Positions 1 through 5,731 of a DNA stretch of 6,269 nucleotides are shown here, piece after piece (within the stretch, counting starts at the first letter, position 1; every line of letters starts with the position of its first letter). Below the pieces are notes generated by a model. It ran no database searches. It saw only the letters and a program-made list of their open reading frames with translations, and had not been told where the DNA came from. The position numbers and the translations under genes were made by a program. The stretch lies in assembly GCA_024543015.1 (NCBI GenBank), contig JAMXCY010000065.1, positions 1-6,269 of the forward strand, written 5' to 3'. The DNA comes from Candidatus Omnitrophota bacterium. Its GTDB lineage: Bacteria; Omnitrophota; Gorgyraeia; JAFGHF01.

Positions 1-32
1 ACTTGGTCTGAACCCTTTCTAATAACCTCCAT
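1..32 (-). CDS. Start of an unidentified gene, cut by the left window edge
   Basis: Only the first ten codons are visible, reading MEVIRKGSDQ, so no family can be assigned. The call rests on the translation start. The minus strand carries AGGAGGTGA, an essentially full complement of the 16S rRNA 3' end, followed by six bases (GGAAAG) and an ATG at 32-30, with an open frame to the edge. This is the best ribosome binding site in the window. The gene lies 83 nt downstream of the solute-binding protein's stop codon on the same strand, with no convincing terminator between them, so read-through from the sigma-54 promoter is possible. A transporter permease would be a natural neighbour, but these ten residues are not hydrophobic and nothing supports that guess. 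Confidence 0.6.
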   Translation of the reverse strand, partial: MEVIRKGSDQ

Positions 33-63
33 CTTTCCTCACCTCCTCCCTTTTTATTGATTA

Positions 64-147
64 CACAGATTAGGAAGATTTTCATCTATAAGCATCTGCA
101 CATCTCTATCTGTGCTCATCTGTGTTTTCCATCTGTGATTATCTGTG
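64..147. repeat. Degenerate ATCTGTG heptamer array
   Basis: Four exact ATCTGTG heptamers start at 108, 118, 131 and 141. They are preceded by weaker copies at 84 (ATCTATA), 94 (ATCTGCA) and 102 (ATCTCTA), giving a roughly 10-13 bp rhythm. One inverted copy, CACAGAT, lies at 64-70, so a transcript could fold it against the direct copies. I recall similar ATCTGTG/CACAGAT strings as dispersed intergenic repeats in many uncultured bacteria, but could not search for them. The right-hand part overlaps the 3' end of the solute-binding protein gene, supplying its stop codon and last ten codons. The unit is too short and irregular for a CRISPR. Confidence 0.7.
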
Positions 148-1738
148 TGCTAAGGTGCCAATCCCTCAGCGTATAATAGGGCATACTCAAGGTAAAAAAC
201 TCATCTATTCCCTTAAACTTAGCGGAAACTGCATGGAAATCCACGGGAAAATAGAGAAAACAAGCCGACTCGTCTTGATAAATAAGCTGATGAATCTTTT
301 GATAAATCTCTTGTCTTTTTTCTTTATCTTTAGTAACTCTTCCTAATTCAAAAAGCTTATCTATCTCTTCATTATTATAAGTCCATAATCTACTCATTCT
401 TTTACACTCTCTAGAGTACCAATGTGCTGCTGTATCATCAGGGTCTGTTCCGCCCAGAAATAATCTTAGATGTGCCTGGACTCTATTCTGCCCCAGAAAC
501 TCTTTAGTAAGCATATCCTCGTGGTTATATAGCTGCAGCTTAATCTTTATGCCAATCTCCTGAAGCTGCTGTCTAATAACCATAGCTATTCTTTTATATA
601 TATCACTCCTTGTGTCAATCAATACCTTGAGTTCTAATTCTTCTCCTTCTTTCTCCAAAATCCCATCATTATCTATATCTTTCCAACCTGCTTCAGCTAA
701 TAAGGCTTGAGCTTTTTCAGAATTATATTCAAAAGGCTTAACTTCAGGATTAAAACCCAAAGACTCAGGATAAAAAGGTCCATTAGATTCTAAACCATAC
801 CCACCTGCTACTCTCTCAATTAAACTCTTTATATCCACTGCATAGGTAATAGCTTTTCTAATTTTTCTGTCAGCTAATATAGAATCCTCAGGGTTATAAG
901 AAATAGCGTAATAACAATCGATAGGAAGGGCATAGGCTTTAAATGCGGGGTCATCTTTTAGAATCTCATAATCCTCTCTTTCAATAAACTCGACAAAATC
1001 AACTTCACCCCGCATAAGAGCAGCCCAGACATCGCGGGAAGTAGGATAGGTTTTCACAATAATCTTATCTAAATAGGGCCGGCCTTCATAATAATCAGGG
1101 TTATATTCCAAAGTAATCTCATCTTCTTTTGTCCATTGTTTAAATCGAAAAGGACCAGTGCCAACAGGATGGGAATTAAAGAGGCAATCTTTTAAGTCAA
1201 CTTTTTCAAGAAGGTGTTTAGGCATGATTTCTATATTTGTTAATCTGTAAATAAAAGGAACTGACGGCTTATTTAAAATTATCTGAAAGGTATAGGCATC
1301 AACTACCTTAAATTCCTTGGCTAATTGAAAAGATAACCTGAAAGGAGAATTAATCTTTGGGTCAATGAGTTTATCGTAAGTAAACTTTACATCAAAAGCC
1401 GTGCATTCTCTAGCGTCATGAAATCTAACCCCTTTTCGTAAATGAAAGGTGTATACCAAGTCATCAGAAGATATATCCCAGGACTCTGCTAAGTCCGGTT
1501 CTATTTTCCCTTTTGAATTTATCCTCACCAAACTATTAAAAATCAACTCCTTAAGTGAAGCTGAAACGCTATGAGTAATAAGAACAGGATTGATTATCGT
1601 GGGCTTATTGCGTGTTCCCCAGATTAAGGTTCCGCCATAAGCTTTATCGGTTTTGGGTATATTCTGAAACTTTGTAATGGTCGGAACTAACATAATTAGA
1701 AGTAAGACAATTAAGAAAACAAATAGGAGTATCCGCAT
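116..1738 (-). CDS. ABC transporter solute-binding protein, family 5 (peptide/nickel type)
   Basis: A periplasmic ligand-binding protein of the DppA/OppA/NikA family, 540 residues, near the usual length. Residues about 3-19 form a strongly hydrophobic segment after a single Arg. There is no lipobox cysteine and no clear AXA cleavage site, so it may be a signal peptide or an uncleaved inner-membrane anchor. Family hallmarks run in order: IEPDLAESWDIS, then YTFHLRKGVRFHD, then a DVKFTYDKL helix, VGTGPFRFKQW, the NPDYYEGRPYLDKI stretch, the RKAITYAVD helix, and a GWKDIDNDGILEKEGEEL insertion typical of the family. The ATG at 1738 is the only start that keeps the hydrophobic N-terminus and has AAGGTGAGGA just before it. 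Transcription is probably sigma-54 dependent from the promoter at 1756-1771. No permease or ATPase gene is visible, so it may be an orphan. The last ten residues, from T531, are encoded by the ATCTGTG repeat array and look acquired. The ligand is unknown. Confidence 0.94.
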   Translation of the reverse strand: MRILLFVFLIVLLLIMLVPTITKFQNIPKTDKAYGGTLIWGTRNKPTIINPVLITHSVSASLKELIFNSLVRINSKGKIEPDLAESWDISSDDLVYTFHLRKGVRFHDARECTAFDVKFTYDKLIDPKINSPFRLSFQLAKEFKVVDAYTFQIILNKPSVPFIYRLTNIEIMPKHLLEKVDLKDCLFNSHPVGTGPFRFKQWTKEDEITLEYNPDYYEGRPYLDKIIVKTYPTSRDVWAALMRGEVDFVEFIEREDYEILKDDPAFKAYALPIDCYYAISYNPEDSILADRKIRKAITYAVDIKSLIERVAGGYGLESNGPFYPESLGFNPEVKPFEYNSEKAQALLAEAGWKDIDNDGILEKEGEELELKVLIDTRSDIYKRIAMVIRQQLQEIGIKIKLQLYNHEDMLTKEFLGQNRVQAHLRLFLGGTDPDDTAAHWYSRECKRMSRLWTYNNEEIDKLFELGRVTKDKEKRQEIYQKIHQLIYQDESACFLYFPVDFHAVSAKFKGIDEFFTLSMPYYTLRDWHLSTQIITDGKHR

Positions 1739-1755
1739 TCCTCACCTTTTATATA

Positions 1756-1771
1756 AGCAACTTTCGTGCCA
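1756..1771 (-). promoter_or_regulatory. Sigma-54 (-24/-12) promoter of the solute-binding protein gene
   Basis: The minus strand reads TGGCACGAAAGTTGCT, matching the sigma-54 consensus TGGCACG-N4-TTGCW at every defined position. The GG lies at 1770-1769 and the GC at 1758-1757, exactly 12 bp apart. Counting from C at -12 puts transcription start near 1745, about 7 nt before the ATG at 1738. That leaves a very short leader made almost entirely of the ribosome binding site (GTGAGGA). Such a promoter needs an AAA+ activator; a matching NtrC-family regulator and the sigma-54 gene itself both lie in this window. No sigma-70-like promoter stands out beside it. Confidence 0.92.
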
Positions 1772-1930
1772 TTCAATACAAAGTGTAAGTGCAAAAGGCG
1801 TAGATAGAAAATGCTTCTGCACACAACTATAGTTAAATCTTAGAGTTAAGAGTTATTTTATATTTTTTGTATCTTTAGCCTTTGCCTCTTTGGCTTGGTA
1901 TCCGGGGTCTGATTGCCGGGCAGCTTAGGC

Positions 1931-1969
1931 AAAAAAACTGTGCATTTTGACTTATTATGCACACTTTTT
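1931..1969 (-). terminator. Hairpin with flanking A/T tracts: likely bidirectional terminator, possible activator site
   Basis: TGTGCAT at 1939-1945 and ATGCACA at 1957-1963 form a perfect 7-bp inverted repeat with an 11-nt loop. In the minus-strand direction it is followed by GTTTTTTT (seven T, complement of 1931-1937) and in the plus direction by CTTTTT. It begins about 35 nt after the receptor gene's stop codon, the right place for Rho-independent termination of the regulator-receptor operon. The stem has only three G:C pairs per arm and a large loop, so it would be weak. Its centre lies about 180 bp upstream of the sigma-54 promoter, so it may instead, or also, be an enhancer site for the NtrC-type regulator. 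Confidence 0.5.
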
Positions 1970-2003
1970 GCGGAAATAATCTATAGCATCGGTGGAAAAA
2001 TAG

Positions 2004-4154
2004 TCACCATTTAATGCTGACTCCACCCTCAAAATACCTCTCTGAAACAGGATAATAGTAGTCGGCCCAGTATTTGCTATTGGTAAGATTGTAAACATTT
2101 AAGAAAAAGGTAGTATTTTTAACTTTTTGGGAGATTTTCAAATCCAGGAGCATCTTCCTGTCGTTGGGGTCAACTGAAACAAGTTGGCCCAGTTGGTCAA
2201 AATACTCTGTAGTCTCTTCATTCCAGCGGTCATAATATCCCCGTAGAGAAAGATTAAACCCATTTTTATTTTTATATTCAATCCCTAAATCAAAGCTCTG
2301 CCTGGGCCTACCCCCGCCCCTTGCGGTTTTTCTTGCAGCCCTATCCTCAATATCGTTAAATGCGCCGGAGGCAAAGAAAGATAGCTCTTTAGAAAAATCT
2401 ATCTTGAATTGAAGTTCTACTCCCTGTCTGCGAAATTTCTCAAAATTCTTCATATACAGCTCTCCAAACTCATTCTCAGCCAGGGCAAGAGCCTCAGACA
2501 CATCAGCTCGATATAAGGAAAACTTAAGCCAAAGCTCAGGAAGGGGTTGACTTTCTAATCCTAACTCATACACCCAGGCGCGTTCAGGTTCTATCCCAGG
2601 ATTAGTAGCAATCCAGGAAAGGCTTTTCTCATAATACTTCCAGAGAAGCGGTGGTGCATTGAAAGCACGTGAAACTGAGGCCCGGATTAAAGTCTGGGGG
2701 GCACTCTTTAAATGATATACTGCCCCTAGAGAAGGGCTCACTTCTTCGCCAAACTCACTGTTGCGGTCATAGCGTAAACCAAAATTAAAATCCCAGGGGT
2801 CTAATTTTAAAGTATAATTGGCGTAAGGCGCCTGTAAATTCAGGCTTTTTGCTTCGGTAAGATAAGTTGACTTTAATATATCCCAGTCAAAATCCACACC
2901 TAAAACCAACAAGTCTCTTTCCTGGGGATGGGTAGTTAAGTTTAGACTTAACTGATAAAGCATACTTTTAAATCTGGCTACCCACCAAGGTTCCTCATCG
3001 GTTATAGTATCAAAAGACTTTGTAGTAAGCTCCTGGCGGGAATGTTTAAAATCAATTCTTATATCAATATCGTCAAAATTTCCTTCCCAACCAACTTTCC
3101 CATAACGAGCCCGGTAGGGTTTCGCCTCCCAAGTTCCATCGGGATACCGGCCGCTATTAGCATCTGCGTCACTATAGCCGAAGGAGGCAACTATTTTACC
3201 CATATCTTTTAAATCATAAGATAACTTACTGAATACTTTCTTCTCCAATACATCGTCTTTGGGGCCCCGACCACCTGATTCCATGTAACTAGAAAGAAAA
3301 TAATAACCTAAATCACCGATTTTTCCGGATAAATCAAGACTTTGCTTTCGGGTACGAAATTCAGCAAAGGAGATAGTAAAGCTTCCTTTGGGAATTAAAG
3401 TATCGCCGGTATCTTTGGTAATAACATTAATCACCCCGCCCAGGCTTGAGCCCCAAATACTGGAAGATGCCCCTTTAATTATTTCTATCTTGCTTATATT
3501 CTCAATGGGAAACCTGCTAAGATCAACCTGGCCTGAAGAGAGGGGATTTAAAGGTATGCCGTCAATCATTACTCTCACCTGGCGGGAATCACAACCTTGG
3601 ATGGTTACTGATGCCACGCGGCCAAATCTTCGGTTAAGCCCAATGTCAACGCCGGGTATATATTTTAAGGCTTCTCCTAAATTCCCGGCCGGCAATTGCT
3701 TGATTTGGTCTCCATCAATTGCTGTTACATTCTCGGTTACTTCGCTTAAGCCGACTTCAGTCCTTCTGCTGGTTACTATTATCTTTTCTAATTCAATACT
3801 TCGACTTTGCTCAGTATTGACCCTGAGTAAAATCAGAGGGTCAATACTTTGGCTTTGAATCTCGGTTGAATTCTCCGGCACTGAGGCCTCGAGGCCGGAC
3901 TCTGTTGAAACACCCGGGGTTGAACTGTTCAGTTGAACATCCTCGCTACCGACTCTATTCTGTAAGGTCTTGGGAACCTCTTGGTCGAAGACAATCCGTA
4001 TCTCCCTTCGCTGGAGTTCACCCTGAGTGAAAGCGAAGGGTTTAGAATTGAACAAGTCAACTTCTTCGACTTCCTCTACTTTTGCCCCTTGAACATCAAC
4101 CGTCCCAATAATTAGGATGATAACTAATAAATATAAATATTGAGCTGCTTTCAA
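2004..4154 (-). CDS. TonB-dependent outer-membrane receptor, BtuB-like plug and barrel
   Basis: A 716-residue outer-membrane active transporter, powered by TonB-ExbB-ExbD, for a scarce ligand such as a metal chelate, cobalamin-like molecule or peptide. Residues 1-24 are a signal peptide ending near VQGA. Residues 25-120 are a polar, low-complexity linker I do not recognise. A TonB box-like stretch, ELEKIIVTSRR, lies at 121-131. The plug follows to about 248, with LGEALKYIPGVDI, VTIQGCDSRQVRVMIDGIPL, then IENISKIEIIKGASSSIWGSSLGGVINVIT. The rest is a beta-barrel ending in the aromatic residue W716 (GGVSIKW), typical of outer-membrane proteins. The plug resembles cobalamin/siderophore receptors, but ligand cannot be inferred. 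The start is TTG at 4154, two bases after the regulator's stop. There is no ATG before the plug, and no good Shine-Dalgarno, so translation is probably coupled. No cobalamin riboswitch precedes the operon. Confidence 0.94.
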   Translation of the reverse strand: MKAAQYLYLLVIILIIGTVDVQGAKVEEVEEVDLFNSKPFAFTQGELQRREIRIVFDQEVPKTLQNRVGSEDVQLNSSTPGVSTESGLEASVPENSTEIQSQSIDPLILLRVNTEQSRSIELEKIIVTSRRTEVGLSEVTENVTAIDGDQIKQLPAGNLGEALKYIPGVDIGLNRRFGRVASVTIQGCDSRQVRVMIDGIPLNPLSSGQVDLSRFPIENISKIEIIKGASSSIWGSSLGGVINVITKDTGDTLIPKGSFTISFAEFRTRKQSLDLSGKIGDLGYYFLSSYMESGGRGPKDDVLEKKVFSKLSYDLKDMGKIVASFGYSDADANSGRYPDGTWEAKPYRARYGKVGWEGNFDDIDIRIDFKHSRQELTTKSFDTITDEEPWWVARFKSMLYQLSLNLTTHPQERDLLVLGVDFDWDILKSTYLTEAKSLNLQAPYANYTLKLDPWDFNFGLRYDRNSEFGEEVSPSLGAVYHLKSAPQTLIRASVSRAFNAPPLLWKYYEKSLSWIATNPGIEPERAWVYELGLESQPLPELWLKFSLYRADVSEALALAENEFGELYMKNFEKFRRQGVELQFKIDFSKELSFFASGAFNDIEDRAARKTARGGGRPRQSFDLGIEYKNKNGFNLSLRGYYDRWNEETTEYFDQLGQLVSVDPNDRKMLLDLKISQKVKNTTFFLNVYNLTNSKYWADYYYPVSERYFEGGVSIKW
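3799..3848. repeat. Palindromic element, copy A, inside the receptor linker
   Basis: AGTATTGACCCT (3813-3824) and AGGGTCAATACT (3837-3848) form a perfect 12-bp inverted repeat with a 12-nt loop. A second, overlapping and imperfect palindrome (12 of 16 positions) pairs 3799-3814 with 3823-3838. The core CCCTGAGTAAAATCAGAGGG resembles copy B (CCCTGAGTGAAAGCGAAGGG) and a CCCTGAGCGAAGTCGAAGGG dispersed repeat I recall from many environmental genomes. It encodes receptor residues about 103-119 without breaking the frame. It lies in the non-conserved linker, where an insertion would be tolerated. Confidence 0.6.
3885..3939. repeat. Cluster of short palindromes inside the receptor linker
   Basis: Between elements A and B the coding DNA holds a 12-bp perfect palindrome GGCCTCGAGGCC (3885-3896). 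It also holds TGTTCA-GT-TGAACA (3926-3939), overlapping a GTTGAAC direct repeat (starts 3919 and 3932). They encode linker residues about 72-90 (including STPGVSTESGLEAS), a low-complexity stretch with no recognised domain. They may be remnants of further palindromic insertions; each alone is short enough to arise by chance. Confidence 0.4.
4004..4040. repeat. Palindromic element, copy B, inside the receptor linker
   Basis: CCCTTCGCT (4004-4012) and AGCGAAGGG (4032-4040) are a perfect 9-bp inverted repeat. The right part, CCCTGAGTGAAAGCGAAGGG at 4021-4040, aligns with copy A at 3821-3840 with few changes. It encodes receptor residues 39-51 (PFAFTQGELQRRE). The shared string ACTCAGGGT is read as ACT-CAG-GGT here but as part of TTA-CTC-AGG-GTC in copy A, so the similarity is in DNA, not in protein. 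Confidence 0.55.
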
Positions 4155-4156
4155 TT

Positions 4157-5524
4157 TCAGTTCTTTAATCCCAGACTTTTCATCTTATTGAAAAGAGCGT
4201 TACGGTGAACACCTAAGATTTTAGCTGCCTTGATTTGGTTACCGTCTACTCTTTCCAAAACAACCTCTATATATTGCTTCTCGAAATCCTTGCAGGCATC
4301 TCTGAGTCCGCCTTCAGCCTGGAAACCCCTTGCCAATCTGCTTTTGATAAATATATCAAAAGGCAATTCCTTGGGTGTAATAACACCGTCATCCTTTAAG
4401 GCCACTAGACGTTCGATGACGTTTTTAAGTTCCCGAATGTTGCCTGGCCAGTCATAATCTATTAAGTTTTTTAAAGCATCCTTCGTTAATCCTTCGATTT
4501 TTTTTCGGAAAGCCTGGTTGTAAGCCCGGAGGAAATGTTCTATTAAGGAAGGGATATCTTCCTTTCGTTCCCTTAAAGGAGGAAGGCATACAGGCACAAC
4601 ATTCAAGCGATAGTATAAATCCTCCCTGAATTTTCTCTCTTTTGTCGCCCGCTTCAAGTTAATATTAGTAGCAGAAATTATGCGCACATCGACTTTAATT
4701 ATCTTGATTCCACCTAATCTTTTAATCTCTTTCTCTTCCAAGGCCCTTAAGAGTTTAGCCTGCATATCGAATCGTAAATCGGAGATTTCGTCTAAAAAGA
4801 GTGTTCCCTCATTAGCCAACTCCAGCATACCTAATTTCTGATTAGTAGCATCAGTGAAAGCACCCCTTTCATGGCCAAACAATTCACTCTCCAATAAGTT
4901 TTCAGGAATACTGGCACAGTCAATGGGAATAAAGGGCTTATCTTTCCTGAGGCTATTAAAATGGATAGCCCGGGCAATTAACTCTTTTCCTGTTCCACTC
5001 TCGCCGGAAACAAGGATAGTAGCATCATTTTTAATCACTTTTTCAACTATTCTATATACCTCTTTCATTCGCTTGCTCTGGCCGATAATATTATCAAACC
5101 TAATCTCTTCTCTCTGAGAACGAAAATAAGCCACCTCTTTAAGCAGCTTCTCTCTTTCTATCGCATTTGCAGCTACTGCCTTCACCTTCTCCACGTCAAA
5201 AGGTTTGGTGATATAGTCGCAAGCTCCTAATTGCATTGCCTCAACTGCCGTCCTTGCGCTATCCGTGGCTGTAGCCATAATCACCGATAAGTTTTCATCG
5301 TATTCTTTTATTTTGCGTAGCACCTCTATACCATCCATATTTGGCATTTTGATATCCAAAAAAACCAAATTAATTGACTCCCGAGCTATTATATCTAAGG
5401 CTTCCTTCCCGCCCCTGGCAGTTAAAACTTTAAATTGCCCATCTAAAATAGCCTTAAATGTCTCTAAAATTATTGGCTCATCATCAACTGCTAAGATAAC
5501 CGGCATGTCCTTAGTATCTTTCAT
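4157..5524 (-). CDS. NtrC-family sigma-54-dependent response regulator
   Basis: A 455-residue cytoplasmic two-component activator that uses ATP hydrolysis to open sigma-54 promoters once phosphorylated. The receiver domain (about 9-120) has the acidic pair D14-D15, phospho-acceptor D57 (FLDIKMPNMDG), T85 and K107 (ITKPF). The AAA+ domain (about 145-375) has Walker A GESGTGKE (174-181), the sigma-54 contact loop GAFTDA (221-226), Walker B GTLFLDEI (240-247), sensor I RIISATN (281-287), arginine-finger region FREDLYYRLNV with R300 and R306, and sensor II WPGNIREL (359-366). A Fis-type helix-turn-helix closes the protein (about 429-452, IKAAKILGVHRNALFNKMK). The contact loop has D where the consensus GAFTGA has G. 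ATG at 5524 is used because it precedes the receiver; M7 is an alternative start with AAGGA only one base away. The gene heads a probable operon with the receptor, whose start follows its TGA by two bases. No histidine kinase is visible. Confidence 0.96.
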   Translation of the reverse strand: MKDTKDMPVILAVDDEPIILETFKAILDGQFKVLTARGGKEALDIIARESINLVFLDIKMPNMDGIEVLRKIKEYDENLSVIMATATDSARTAVEAMQLGACDYITKPFDVEKVKAVAANAIEREKLLKEVAYFRSQREEIRFDNIIGQSKRMKEVYRIVEKVIKNDATILVSGESGTGKELIARAIHFNSLRKDKPFIPIDCASIPENLLESELFGHERGAFTDATNQKLGMLELANEGTLFLDEISDLRFDMQAKLLRALEEKEIKRLGGIKIIKVDVRIISATNINLKRATKERKFREDLYYRLNVVPVCLPPLRERKEDIPSLIEHFLRAYNQAFRKKIEGLTKDALKNLIDYDWPGNIRELKNVIERLVALKDDGVITPKELPFDIFIKSRLARGFQAEGGLRDACKDFEKQYIEVVLERVDGNQIKAAKILGVHRNALFNKMKSLGLKN

Positions 5525-5654
5525 TTCCAGTTACTAATTGGTATAATAAAAGTCAGGATGGCTAAATGAATACTAAAATATTATTTCTTATTTCTAGATT
5601 TTATAATGACTTTTGCATGCTCTTTACTGTAGTGCAATTAACAATAAGACAGCT

Positions 5655-5667
5655 ATCTTATTAAGAT
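5655..5667. promoter_or_regulatory. 13-bp palindrome ATCTTATTAAGAT upstream of rpoN
   Basis: Perfect dyad symmetry around a central T, with 6-bp arms. It lies 64 bp upstream of the rpoN start in very AT-rich DNA, so it may be an operator for a dimeric regulator, but such palindromes also occur by chance in this base composition. No poly-T or GC stem suggests a terminator. Confidence 0.35.
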
Positions 5668-5678
5668 TTATTAAATTT

Positions 5679-5704
5679 TATCATATTCTATCATATTTGT
5701 CATA
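5679..5704 (+). repeat. Tandem 10-bp repeats TATCATATTY upstream of rpoN
   Basis: TATCATATTC (5679-5688) is followed directly by TATCATATTT (5689-5698) and a partial third unit GTCATA (5699-5704). The 10-bp period places the units on the same face of the helix. They end 27 bp before the rpoN ATG, where a promoter or operator is expected, and TATCAT could also serve as a -10 box. Confidence 0.45.
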
Positions 5705-5731
5705 AGAAGTAAAATTATAAGAGGCCAAAAT

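Larger units (their letters stand above)
1739..2003 (-). other. Intergenic region between receptor and binding-protein genes
   Basis: This 265 bp gap has no credible gene. From the receptor side it holds the TGTGCAT/ATGCACA hairpin with T-tracts, then a GC-richer stretch (about 1877-1930) with a weak AGCC/GGCT inverted repeat around GCCTTTGCCTCTTTGGC. Next comes an AT-rich part with a short AGAGTTA tandem pair (about 1843-1856), and finally the sigma-54 promoter. GTGCA at 1789-1793 and TGCACAC at 1818-1824 repeat the half-site found in the hairpin, so the region could contain activator binding sites upstream of the promoter. Confidence 0.6.
5525..5731. promoter_or_regulatory. Divergent AT-rich intergenic region between regulator and rpoN
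   Basis: This 207 bp gap must hold promoters for both divergent genes. I see no confident -35/-10 pair and no sigma-54 promoter on either strand. TATTAT/TATACC near 5539-5548 on the minus strand is a possible -10 box for the regulator, without a good -35. Two structured sites stand out: the 13-bp palindrome ATCTTA-T-TAAGAT (5655-5667) and the repeats at 5679-5704. Both lie close upstream of rpoN and could be operators. Confidence 0.5.

Noticed and set aside
64..147. CRISPR-like array
   Set aside because: Units are 7 bp with 3-6 bp gaps and degenerate copies. There are no 23-40 bp repeats, no uniform spacers and no cas genes.
1868..1900. AGCC/GGCT hairpin and GCCTTTGCCTCTTTGGC string as a second terminator or RNA gene
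   Set aside because: The stem is only 4 bp with no T-tract at the right place. It may be a dispersed intergenic repeat but nothing in the window repeats it.
1939..1963. Classical NtrC binding site (TGCACC-N5-GGTGCA type)
   Set aside because: Arms and spacing differ from the enterobacterial NtrC consensus, so only a generic inverted repeat is claimed.
3388..3858. 156-codon open frame on the plus strand inside the receptor gene
   Set aside because: It is antisense to the conserved plug domain, resembles no family, and the minus-strand frame has clear TonB receptor motifs throughout. The shorter plus-strand frames near 122-346, 4230-4457, 4854-5117 and 5265-5537 fail for the same reason.
5602..5637. 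Second sigma-54 promoter between the divergent genes (TTTGCA, TTGCAC)
   Set aside because: TTGCA strings occur on both strands, but no GG lies 12 bp upstream of the GC on either, so the -24 element is missing. The TTGCA-N15-TGCAA inverted repeat has a different spacing from the TGTGCAT site and is probably chance.
5525..5731. Cobalamin riboswitch upstream of the regulator-receptor operon
   Set aside because: Looked for because the receptor plug is BtuB-like, but there is no B12 box-like GCCACTG and too little GC for the fold.
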